A stretch of 64,000 nt of DNA from Cherax quadricarinatus (Eukaryota > Arthropoda > Malacostraca > Decapoda > Parastacidae): the NCBI RefSeq assembly GCF_038502225.1, contig NC_091293.1, positions 822,727-886,726 on the forward strand, given 5' to 3'. Below the pieces are notes generated by a model. That model searched no databases. It was not told the origin of the DNA and saw only the letters and a list, made by a program, of their open reading frames with translations. Position numbers and translations under genes: made by a program. This document shows positions 31,814-41,301 of the stretch, one piece after another; position 1 is the stretch's first letter, and each line of letters opens with the position of its first letter.

Positions 31814-33418
31814 CTAGTCCTGTTCCCACTCGTCACTGTACACTACTAAGTTGTCAAGGTAGGCTTCTATTCCTTCTAAATTGTGGGTCAACTCGTTCAT
31901 TATACGCTGGAATGAAGAAGCCGCATTACATAGGCCGAAGGGGGTGACGATGTAGTTAAACAATCCATCTTGAACAGTAAAAGCAGATATTTCTTGAGCA
32001 CGTTCAGTAAGCGGGACTTGATAATACCCTCGTAAGAGATCTAAATGGCTGACAAACTGGGCTCCTGACACACGGTCAATAAGGTCGTCAATGCGAGGTA
32101 GAGGATAACCATCAGGCAAGGTGACAGAGTTCACTTTCCTGTAATCAGTGCACATCCTGAAACTACCGTCAGGTTTAGGCACTAAAATACAGGGAGATGC
32201 CCATGGACTTTTACTGCGCTCAATAAGTCCGTGATATAACAGAAAATCGACCTCTTCTCTCAATGCTTTATGCTTTGTTGGACTCATCCTATATGGTGAT
32301 TGCTTAATGGGTGATGGTCCCTGTACATCAACGTCATGTACACCTAGAGTACAACGTTTAGGAACATCACCGAACAATTCAGGGAAATGCAAAATCGTGT
32401 TTTTAATATCACTAGCTTTATCAATCCCAAGGTTACTAAGAAAATCGTCTAGTAATTGTATCTCTCGTGGCAATCCAACCTGGGAGAAAAATTTCATCAG
32501 TGCTCTCACAATAGCACGAGCATTAATTTTTCTCATAGGAATAGCTTCGGGATAGCGTGTTGCAGCGTCCATAATAGTAAATAAGTATTGGTTTCCTAGT
32601 TTGGTTCTAGGCAAAGGACCAACACAATCAATAATAAGATGTGAGAATGGTTCACCATCCACGGTGATAGGAATGAGAGGCGCAGGTGGAGGTGTGTGCG
32701 CTGGCTTGCCTGTCACTTGACACACGTGGCAACATCGCACTTGATCAGCTACTGTTTCCTTCATCTTTGGCCAAGTAAAATGTTTTGCCAGTTTACCGAG
32801 TGTCTTCTTGACACCCAAATGTCCTCCTATGGGACTATCGTGAGCAAAATCAATGGCTTGTTCACGAAATGTAACTGGTAACACTACGAGATGCTTGACT
32901 GAGGTGGAAACACTATCAGCTGACAACTTACATGTATTTTTCTCCATCAGTACACCATTATTATAATAGTAACAATTATCGAGATCCTTTGTTTCACTCT
33001 CAGTAACTGCTATATCTCTCAGTCTTTCCAGTGACTGATCAACAAACTGATCCTTGATTAAATCATCATGAGTAAGAAATTTAACGTCAGTTGTGTTCTG
33101 ACTAGGTTGATGACACAGGGGAGTTAGTGTTAATGATCCTGGGCGCAGAGGGTCACTAAACAACATATTCCAGCCCAAATCATTGTCATCCACTAACTCA
33201 ACAGGAGACAAGGATGGTTGTTGCATCTTTGACATAGCTCTAGTAATTGCGCTGAGAGGAAATAAAATAGGTTTCTCTCTACAAGCTTCAATGACATAAT
33301 TATCATCAGTGTTATTATCAATCACAAGTGGTTCTTTACATATACCAGCATGAAGGATATCGTTCCCTATCAACAAGTCCACTGACCTGATGGGAAATAC
33401 ACCACTGGATATACCCAC
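31814..33418 (-). pseudogene. gypsy pol: protease end, integrase, RT
   Basis: A 534-codon frame. Residues 1-27 hold the protease C-terminus (DLLIGND). Residues 145-240 form the integrase zinc domain with H193, H200, C230 and C233. The core starts with D264 (LIIDCVGPLP), but at residue 321 (near 32457), just before the expected second Asp block, the sequence jumps to the spacer leading into RT. Thus most of the integrase core and its C-terminal domain are deleted in frame. RT follows (about 372-534) with FVSHLD (D460) and a catalytic box YLDN (520-523) in place of YxDD. The missing integrase core and the altered box make this copy unable to replicate alone. Confidence 0.88.
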
Positions 33419-33657
33419 TGAATATAACCAGTATAATAGCTTGTTTCAATATAAACTTTGTGCAGAGGCACTTTTATAACAGCCCCTCCATAGGCTTCTA
33501 ACAATACTACATCTATCTTGGTATAGGTATCATCAGTTATGGTCAGTACATCTTCTCTTAATAACGTGAGATAACTGCCAGTGTCTCTGAAAGTAACTAT
33601 TTCAGTCAGATGTGATTCGTCAAATCCTACTTTACCTCTCGAAAGGTAAGGACCCAT
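33370..33657 (-). pseudogene. gypsy aspartic protease
   Basis: Contains FRDTGSYLTLL, the D-T-G-S active site of retroviral-type proteases. The frame shifts near 33400 into the pol frame that holds the C-terminal LLIGND hydrophobic-Gly motif. Confidence 0.8.
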
Positions 33658-33699
33658 GGCTGAACAAATCTTTTTGTCAGATACACTTTCTGACGCTAG

Positions 33700-34944
33700 T
33701 CATCTGTCCTGAGTAATATTATCTAAAACAGTAGGATCAGAGGTATTACTAGGATTTTGGTGCCTTTGTTGCTCGGAAGAGGATACGACTTGTGTGGGGG
33801 CGCCAGCCGCACGACTGCTTCTCGTATCTCTTTCTAACTTATAGCAATACTCTTTAGCATGTCCTTTTCTGTTACAATAGGTACATTTAACTTTCTTCTT
33901 CTCGATATCAGATTTCTGTCTAGCCACAAAGACAGATTGAGGATTGTGAGTTTTCCTGGTAAAGGTACGAGAAGTTACAGTAGCAGGTACATCAGGCCGG
34001 CAATGAGCAGCTGATTTAGGTTGCCAACTTCTAGGAGAATTTTTAGTTACCTTGTTTCTTTGTGTTTTAGTACGTACAAGTTTGTGAGAAATCTCGTAAT
34101 TGTCTGCTAATGCTGCAGTTTCCAGAATATCCGAGGTAGTATGATCGATCAGATATTCTTGTATGTGAGCAGACATACAGTTGTTAAACTCTTCGTGTAG
34201 TAACAACTGAATAAGGCTGTCGTAGTTGTTACATTTAGCAGCTCTAGACCATCTCTCAAATGCAACTTTTTTCTCATGAGCAAACTCTACACAAGTTTGA
34301 TCTTGTCGTCGTTGTTACGTACGAAATGCTCTTTGATAACTTACAGGTAACAAGTTATATGTCTCTAGAATAGTTTGTTTGACAGCGTCATAACTAATGT
34401 ACTTGGCAAATGGTAAAGCAGCAGTACAAGTTTGAGCTCTTCCTGTCAACGCTGTGTGCAACAAGGTTGCCCAGTGCTTACGTGGCCAGTTCATAGCACG
34501 TGCCTGGTTCTCAAACACATCAAAATAGGTGTCTAAGTCACTTTCAAAAAACTTAGGAACCATGGATGCAGCTTTCTGCACATTAAATGGGTCCTGTGAT
34601 CTATCAGTCTGTTGTTTTCCCAGACGAACATTTTCTCTTTGGAAATCTTCTTCATTCAATTTCCTCTGTGCCTCTATTTGTGCAGTCTGCAACATAATGA
34701 GGCGTTCAAACCTCTCAAACTGTTCCTGAGAGATAGGACCAGTAGGTAATGGAGGAGTAAGGAAATTAACATGTCTTTCTGGACTGTCCTTAGGTCGGAA
34801 ACTTCGTCCAGCCGTCTCTAGAGAGTCTAGATCTGGTCTAGGATAAGTAGATACAGGTGTAGCATACACTGTACTAGTATTAGGCTGTGTCATGCTAACA
34901 GTTAGGAGGGAAGGCGTGAGCAGAGGTTCACTAGGCTCAGACAC
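33700..34944 (-). pseudogene. gypsy gag with one zinc knuckle
   Basis: Two blocks in the same frame (34944-34315 and 34314-33700) separated by a TAA at about 34314. The first has a Gln/Glu-rich helix and a capsid-like region (MNWPRKHWATLLHTALTGRA). The second ends with a CCHC zinc knuckle, CTYCNRKGHAKEYC (C-x2-C-x4-H-x4-C). An upstream frame at 35161-34970 (KYLGVTYNRNYTAETVRALI) looks like the true gag N-terminus, now out of frame. Confidence 0.8.
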
Positions 34945-34969
34945 TTCTGCAGTAGTTGCTCTTTCTTCA

Positions 34970-35161
34970 TCAAATAGTCATACTTCCTAATTGTGACACT
35001 AGGCTTTCTGAATCTGAATCATAATCAGACATATCTGTATGAGCAGGAAACAATATATCTTTAATCAACGCTCTGACAGTTTCTGCGGTGTAATTCCTGT
35101 TATACGTCACACCGAGATATTTGGCTACTTGCCAACACGTCTGAAGTTTTAATGTACTCAA
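34970..35161 (-). pseudogene. gypsy gag N-terminus
   Basis: 63 codons starting MSTLKLQTCWQVAKYLG with an acidic end (SDYDSDSESL). Position just after the 5' LTR leader and the helix pattern suggest the N-terminal gag segment. A frameshift separates it from the remaining gag. Confidence 0.6.
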
Positions 35162-35497
35162 CTCAAGACAAAGTCAGAGTATCAATTAACTGTTTCACTT
35201 TGGCATACATCACGAAAATAATTGTACTACGAGAGAGTGATTATGGGAAACTATAATCCTGATAGGAATTTTAGCGTTAGTTGTCTTAGAGCTAGAACTC
35301 GTACAGTATTTCCATCTCCTTGGATCAAGAGACTCAGTCAGGTACATACATCCACCTGGTATGTTGTACAAGACTAAACTCAAAGTCTTCAGATTAAGAA
35401 AGTACTCAAAGCGTTTGATCATAGAGTTACTAGTATGTCAAACTGGACAATTTCTCCAACACCTTGGATCAAGAGCATCCCTGACAGGCCCCCCATT

Positions 35498-36903
35498 TGT
35501 TACAAAAAACGCGATTCTAAAAGCTTAGAGATATCCAGTGAATACTAGAAAGGACTGCCCTTCTAGCATCCAGCCTGTTACTGGGTTTTCGTAACAAGTA
35601 GTCAGAATCCTTGTCCAATTATCCATTAAAATTCAGTATTATTCAATAGTGCTTCAGGATTACAACTGGTAGGCTACTAACTAGAGAAATTAAAATTTAA
35701 TAAATTTATTAAGTCTAGAGGTATATTATCAAATTAAATTAAATTAAATTAATCACAGTAATCAAAATAATATCACATCTCTCGAGTTCAATATTATTGT
35801 GCTGAAAGCACATACCACATTTATAATTCTTAAGTACCGTCTGGTACATTAACATTTAATAAGATATTACAAATATATACAAGTAAGTATGTATGTGTGT
35901 AAGTGCTCTAAGTAGTTTGTTATGTCTCACGACTCGACTAGACTTAAACAAGTGACTGACAAAGTCCTCTAATAAACTAACTTCTTGACCGACTGGCAAC
36001 CAGAACAGTCTGCTTGAACAACAAAAAGAATGCTGAGCCCAATAGCAATACAACAAGCAACTGCGACACAGAATCAGGAACAAGGAGATAATATAACGAC
36101 ACTAAGTAGGGACCATCTGCAGATCCTCCACAAAAGTTACAAAACTCCCATACTACTGAATCTAAGTTCAGCATAAGAAAATCCCAGACTGTGATAATAC
36201 AGAGATACCAGTACAAGTTAGTAGGTCAGAAGCTACAGCTCAGGACCTGAGATGCTCAGAGTGTCTATGAGACACACAACCTCAGTACAACGTCGAAAAT
36301 CACTAAGTCTATACAAGGTTCTGTGAACAGAGTTCTACAGAACTAACAAGAATAATGAGACAGACAATCTGTCCAACCACCAAGCAAGTCTCGAGCAGAC
36401 TGAATACTTCAGGCGAGGTGAGGACACCCCCCTCGATCACGTGATAGCTCCATGGACAGCAGTCGCCCAGCAAGAAACCGGCAATATAACGAGCAAACAG
36501 CGATAATTACAGTAGTTAGACAATCAAGACTTGAACTGAGCACATAATATGTTACATCCTACCTAACAAAGGAAACTACGTCAAATAACAATATAAAGCA
36601 ATACATTTACGATTTAGCTATTATTGCAAATACAGTGGACCCCCGGTTAACGATATTTTTTCACTCCAGAAGTATGTTCAGGTGCCAGTACTGACCGAAT
36701 TTGTTCCCATAAGAAATATTGTGAAGTAGATTAGTCCATTTCAGACCCCCAAACATACACGTACAAACACACTTACATAATTGGTTGCATTCGGAGGTAA
36801 TCGTTATGCGAGGGTCCACTGTATAAGCAATATAAAATTAAATGAAAAAGTAATAATTATATATATACATAATAATCATTGCAACCATTCAGGGGTTGCA
36901 ACA
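35498..36903 (-). repeat. gypsy 5' LTR, carrying a MITE
   Basis: 1406 bp, which is 1215 bp of LTR plus the 189-bp MITE and its TA duplication at 36631-36823. The MITE is absent from the other LTR, so it arrived after the gypsy insertion. Confidence 0.92.
36633..36821. mobile_element. Tigger-type MITE, 189 bp (copy 1)
   Basis: Ends CAGTGGACCCCCGGTTAACG and CGAGGGTCCACTG, flanked by TA (36631-36632, 36822-36823). The empty site is visible in the other LTR at about 30562-30575. A copy at 53411-53599 has the same length and differs at about four positions. Confidence 0.93.
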
Positions 36904-37330
36904 AAGGATCAGTTATGGAAGGAGAAAAGAGAATATGAATGTGTAAATTCAAGGATAATGTGGATTAAAGTAAAGGTTGGATGCGAAAAGTGGGTCATAA
37001 TAAGCGTGTATGCACCTGGAGAAGAGAGGAATGTAGAGAGAGAGAGATTTTGGGAGATGTTAAGTGAATGTATAGGAACTTTTGAACCAAGTGAGAGAGG
37101 AATTGTGGTAGGGGACCTGAATGCTAAAGTAGGAGAAACTTTTAGAGAGGGTGTGGTAGGTAAGTTTGGGGGTGCCAGGTGTAAATGATAATGGGAGCCC
37201 TTTGATTGAACTTTGTATAGAAAGGGGTTTAGTTATAGGTAATACATATTTTAAGAAAAAGAGGATAAATAACTATACAAGATATGATGTAGGGCAAAAT
37301 GACAGTAGTTTGTAGGATTATGTATTGGTA
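36904..37330 (+). pseudogene. RTE endonuclease, second part
   Basis: Continues the 29216 frame: VIISVYAPGEERNVERERFW and IVVGDLNAKVGE are the YAP and GDxN blocks. A frameshift near 37170 and a stop near 37315 follow; LVDKRLLSR and the expected C-terminal SDH-like position (VSDQFLV) come after. Confidence 0.8.
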
Positions 37331-38371
37331 GATAAAAGACTGTTGAGTAGACTTCAGGATGTACATGTTTATAGAGGGGCCACAGATGTATCAGATCAGT
37401 TTTTAGTTGTAGCTACACTGAGAGTAAAAGGTAGATGGAATACAAGGAGAATAGAAGCATCGGGGAAGAGAGAGGTGAAGGTTAATAATCTAAAAGAGGA
37501 GGCAGTTAGGATAAGATATAAACAGCTATTGGAGGATAGATGGGCTAATGAGAGCATAGGCAATGGGGTCGAAGAGGTATGGGGTAGGTTTAAAAATGTA
37601 GTGTTAGTGTTCAGCAGAAGTTTGTGGTTACAGGAAAGTGGGTGCGGGAGGGAAGAGGAGCGATTGGTGGAATGATGATGTAAAGAGAGCAGTAAGGGAG
37701 AAAAAGTTAGCATATGAGAAGTTTTTACAAAGTAGAAGTGATGCATGAAGGGAAGAGTATATGGAGAAAAAGAGAGAGGTTAAGAGAGTGGTGAAGCAAT
37801 GTAAAAAGAGAGCAAATGAGAGAGTGGGTGAGATGTTATCAACAAATTTTGTTGAAAATAAGAAAAAGTTTTGGAGTGAGATTAACAAGTTAAGGAAGCC
37901 TAGAGAACAAATGGATTTGTCAGTTAAAAATAGGAGAGGAGAGTTATTAAATGGAGAGTTAGAGGTATTGGGAAGATAGAGGGAATATTTTGAGGAATTG
38001 TTAAATGTTGATGAAGATAGGGAAGCTGTGATTTCGTGTATAGGGCAAGGAGGAATAACATCTTGTAGGAGTGAGGAAGAGCCAGTTGTGAGTGTGGGGG
38101 AAGTTCATGAGGCAGTAGGTAAAATGAAAGGGGGTAAGGCAGTTGGAATTGATGGGATAAAGATAGAAATGTTAAAAGCAGGTGGGGATATAGTTTTGGA
38201 GTGGTTGGTGCTATTATTTAATAAATGTATGGAAGAGGGTAAGGTACCTAGGGATTGGCAGAGAGCATGCACAGTTCCTTTGTATAAAGGCAAAGGGGAC
38301 AAAAGAGAGTGCAAAAATTATAGGGGGATTAGTCTGTTGAGTATACCTGGTAAAGTGTATGGTAGTTATTA
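37331..38371 (+). pseudogene. RTE linker and RT fingers
   Basis: Linker helices rich in Lys/Glu/Arg are spread over at least three frames (37325-37675, 37761-37979, 37998-38371). The RT opens with GGKAVGIDGIKIEMLKAGG, then WQRACTVPLYKGKGDK and NYRGISLL, the RT0/RT1 region of RTE-type LINEs. It stops at the PB2 insertion. Confidence 0.85.
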
Positions 38372-38393
38372 TTAACCCTTTGAGGGTTTTCGT

Positions 38394-38439
38394 CGTACTA
38401 GTACGTCTTACGCGTAGGGGTTTTTGACGTACTAGTACG
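38394..38439. promoter_or_regulatory. twin palindromic cores, PB2 end
   Basis: Two identical perfect palindromes CGTACTAGTACG at 38394-38405 and 38428-38439. The first starts 18 nt after the TTAA, and the 22-nt spacer begins TCTTACG. They lie about 150 bp before the transposase ATG. Confidence 0.7.
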
Positions 38440-38582
38440 CATAAATTCTAGCGGCCTCAAATCTCGCGCGAAAAGGCTGGTAGGCCTAGGTGTGAGAGAA
38501 TGGGTCTGCGTGGTCAGTGTGCGCGGTAGAAAAAAAATCTGGGACCCAGTGGTGCATTGTGGGAATGCCCTCTTAGTAAACA

Positions 38583-40853
38583 ATGTCCACCATGCCTCGC
38601 GGTAAGAAGCTCCTCACTCCTCGGCGAATTGGGACACTTTTGTTCCCCAGTGACAGTTCTAATAGTGATGGAAGTGCCAGTGAAGATGAGTTTCGTGGTT
38701 TTAGTGAGGTTTTGACCGAAACTAATGACCATAATATCGGTAATAGTGAAGAAAACCCAGACGACCCTCAGCCTTCCACCTCTGGTGCTGGGCCCTCGTG
38801 TTCACATTCAGTTGTTCCAGAACCCAAGAGGAAACTTCTATTTTCCCAAATCCCAGACTCGGATGAGAGCATGGGTGATGATAGTGATAGTGAATATGAA
38901 CTACAAGCTCTTCAAACTAGTTCCAGTAGTGATAGTGAAGTGCAATATTCCCCAGTGAAGCGTCAGTATATACGACGATATATGCGCTCTGGAAGTGTGC
39001 CATGTGTTTTACCAAGGGGAAGGAGTGTATCTCGGAGTACATCCCGTGGCTGCACAACAGGAACAGACAGTGAAAATGACGAAGATACTGTTGCAATTGG
39101 GATGGAAAATGTGCGTGGTGGTAGTGGTGCCGGCGGTGAGGCACCAGCAGTGGGCCATGCTGCCACCCACGCCGCTGCCTCAGCTGATCTAGAACAAAGG
39201 CCACCATCCCCCACTCCCCCACCACACCAGCCTCCACAACCACAACCTCCACAACCACAACCTCCACAACCACAACCTCCACAACCACAACCACCTGTCA
39301 TTGTCCAGTACCCACCAGCAGACCGCACCTGGGATTGGCAGGAAGCTGTCAATTTTGTTCCAAATCCCCACCAGTTTGATGGCAGCCAAAGTGGAATACG
39401 GCCATCTTGTGCACTTGGGAACAATGCCACTGAACTGGAATGTTTCGAGTTATTCTTTGACGAACCACTGATGAAAAGTATTGTCATGGAAAGCAACACA
39501 TACTACGAGTACACCATGGCAAACACAATACTTTCACCAAAATCACGTCTACACCAATGGAAGGAGGCAACTGTGGCTGAGATGTATCTTTTCTTTGCCA
39601 CAATAATGCTTATGCCACATGTGTATAAGCACAAAGTGAAATCATACTGGTCAACAGACCCCCTGATTGCAACACCAGGTTTCAGTGATATAATGCCAGT
39701 GAATCGATTTGTGCTAATGTTACGTATGCTTCACTTCTCAGATAAAACCAGGCCTGACAGAACTGACAGGTTATATAAGATTAGGAATGTGTTTGTGTAT
39801 CTGAAACAGAAATTCAGTACTCATTTTTATCCCTTCAGGAAGCTTGTAATTGACGAGTCTTTGATTCTGTTCAAAGGAAGACTCTCTTTCAAGCAGTACA
39901 TACCAAGCAAGAGGAAACGCTTTGGTATAAAGTTGTTTGTGCTTTGTGATTGTTACAGTGGTCTGGTATTGGATATTATTGTGTACACTGGAAGTTATAC
40001 ATTGCAAAATACCAGGAAGTTATTGGGCATCTCAGGTGATGTGGTTCGAACAATGATAGAACCATACCTTGGTAAGGGGCATATATTATATACAGATAAC
40101 TGGTACACAAGCCCCTCACTCAGTGATTTTTTGCGAGTGAACATGACAGATGTGTGTGGCACAGTGCGTGCAAATCGAAAACATATGCCCAGGTTTGACG
40201 CTGGCACTCGCAGAGGTGAGGTGCAGGCGTTTGCTGCCAATGACATCATGGCATTTCGGTGGCATGACAAACGAGATGTCACACTGTTGTCATCAATTCA
40301 CCCTAATGAAATGGCAGACAGTGGCAGGCAGCATAGAGAGAGAAATGAACCCATTCTAAAACCTGCAGCTGTGAATGATTACACCTTCAACATGCGTTCA
40401 GTGGACAAATGTGACATGCAGATTGGGTTTGCTGATTGTGTTCGCAAGAGTTATAAGTGGTACATCAAACTGTTTTTCCATCTTCTGGACATTTCCATGC
40501 TCAATGCTTATAATATGTATAAGATGAGCACCAGAAACAAACCACAGTACGGCGAATTCTGTTTGTCTGTCATCAGACAAATAGTATTCAAGTACCAAGG
40601 AAATGCACCTGCAATTGACCGCCCACCAAATTATCAACAACTACCTGCTCGTCTGAAGCATGGTGATCACTTCCTGGTAAAACTGCCTGCTACTGCTTTG
40701 AAGAAAAAGGCTCAGAAGAGGTGTTACGTCTGTTCACATACAAAAAAACGCCCACAACAACGCAGAGACACTCGTTTTATGTGTGAGGAGTGCAAAACTC
40801 CACTGTGCATGACACCATGTTTCAAAGACTTCCACAGGCTGCAGAACTTCTAG
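38583..40853 (+). CDS. piggyBac-family transposase, intact
   Basis: 756 codons from ATG 38583; the second ATG at 38592 (MPRGKKLLTPRRIG) is the one conserved with PB1 and may be the real start. Residues 1-230 are acidic, Ser-rich and end in a PQPPQPQ tract encoded by a 15-bp minisatellite (39236-39295). The DDE_Tnp_1_7 catalytic domain follows, with D424 (VIDESLILFKGR), D505 (YTDNWYTSP) and D636 (HLLDISMLNAY) fitting the DDD triad of piggyBac. A C-terminal Cys-rich, PHD/RING-like domain (CYVCSHT, CEECKTPLC, CFKDFH) would bind the element ends. The enzyme cuts and pastes at TTAA. No frame break is visible, so this may be an active copy, although its element is split by LINE D. Confidence 0.94.
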   Translation: MSTMPRGKKLLTPRRIGTLLFPSDSSNSDGSASEDEFRGFSEVLTETNDHNIGNSEENPDDPQPSTSGAGPSCSHSVVPEPKRKLLFSQIPDSDESMGDDSDSEYELQALQTSSSSDSEVQYSPVKRQYIRRYMRSGSVPCVLPRGRSVSRSTSRGCTTGTDSENDEDTVAIGMENVRGGSGAGGEAPAVGHAATHAAASADLEQRPPSPTPPPHQPPQPQPPQPQPPQPQPPQPQPPVIVQYPPADRTWDWQEAVNFVPNPHQFDGSQSGIRPSCALGNNATELECFELFFDEPLMKSIVMESNTYYEYTMANTILSPKSRLHQWKEATVAEMYLFFATIMLMPHVYKHKVKSYWSTDPLIATPGFSDIMPVNRFVLMLRMLHFSDKTRPDRTDRLYKIRNVFVYLKQKFSTHFYPFRKLVIDESLILFKGRLSFKQYIPSKRKRFGIKLFVLCDCYSGLVLDIIVYTGSYTLQNTRKLLGISGDVVRTMIEPYLGKGHILYTDNWYTSPSLSDFLRVNMTDVCGTVRANRKHMPRFDAGTRRGEVQAFAANDIMAFRWHDKRDVTLLSSIHPNEMADSGRQHRERNEPILKPAAVNDYTFNMRSVDKCDMQIGFADCVRKSYKWYIKLFFHLLDISMLNAYNMYKMSTRNKPQYGEFCLSVIRQIVFKYQGNAPAIDRPPNYQQLPARLKHGDHFLVKLPATALKKKAQKRCYVCSHTKKRPQQRRDTRFMCEECKTPLCMTPCFKDFHRLQNF
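39236..39295. repeat. coding minisatellite, about 15-bp unit
   Basis: Four tandem copies of CCACAACCACAACCT encode the PQPQP tract of the PB2 transposase. PB1 has a shorter, variant tract at the same place. Confidence 0.9.
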
Positions 40854-41301
40854 AAACATGTCCTGTGACTGTATATGTGTATATAAAATATAGAAAAATA
40901 GTAATAAACAACATTTCATATTGTTTGTTTGTGTAAATATTTTCTGTAAACAAAATAATGACAACAGTGTTTACGCCCTTATTGTGTAGTATTGAATAAG
41001 TAAGTAAGTAAGTAAGTTTATTCAGGTAAACACAAATACAGTTACATAGAATTATCATACATAGCAGCATATGTGTAGGGAACCTAGGATAACCCAAAAA
41101 AGTCAGACAGAGTGACTTATTTCCATTGGGGTCCTTTTACCTTATTATTATAGTATAAAGGTTATAATATTTTCTTATTATTCTACAATGAAGATAACAT
41201 CTTATTATCATACTAAAAAGACTATCTGCTACACCAAGGTCATTAAGACTATCTACAATACGAGGGTCATTACAAGGAATAAGGTAAAATTTACACGTAT
41301 G

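Larger units (their letters stand above)
29419..36903 (-). mobile_element. Ty3/gypsy element, Gmr1-like domain order
   Basis: 7485 bp, bounded by long LTRs and a perfect 5-bp target duplication AAGGA (29414-29418 and 36904-36908). LTRs begin TG and end CA. On the coding (minus) strand the order is gag, protease, integrase, RT, RNase H. Integrase before RT is unusual for gypsy elements and matches the known Gmr1-like group. The LTRs are almost identical, so insertion was recent, yet the internal region has several disabling changes. A candidate primer site starting TGGGGGGCC follows the 5' LTR after AA (near 35496), and a G-run serves as polypurine tract at 30640-30646. Confidence 0.9.
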
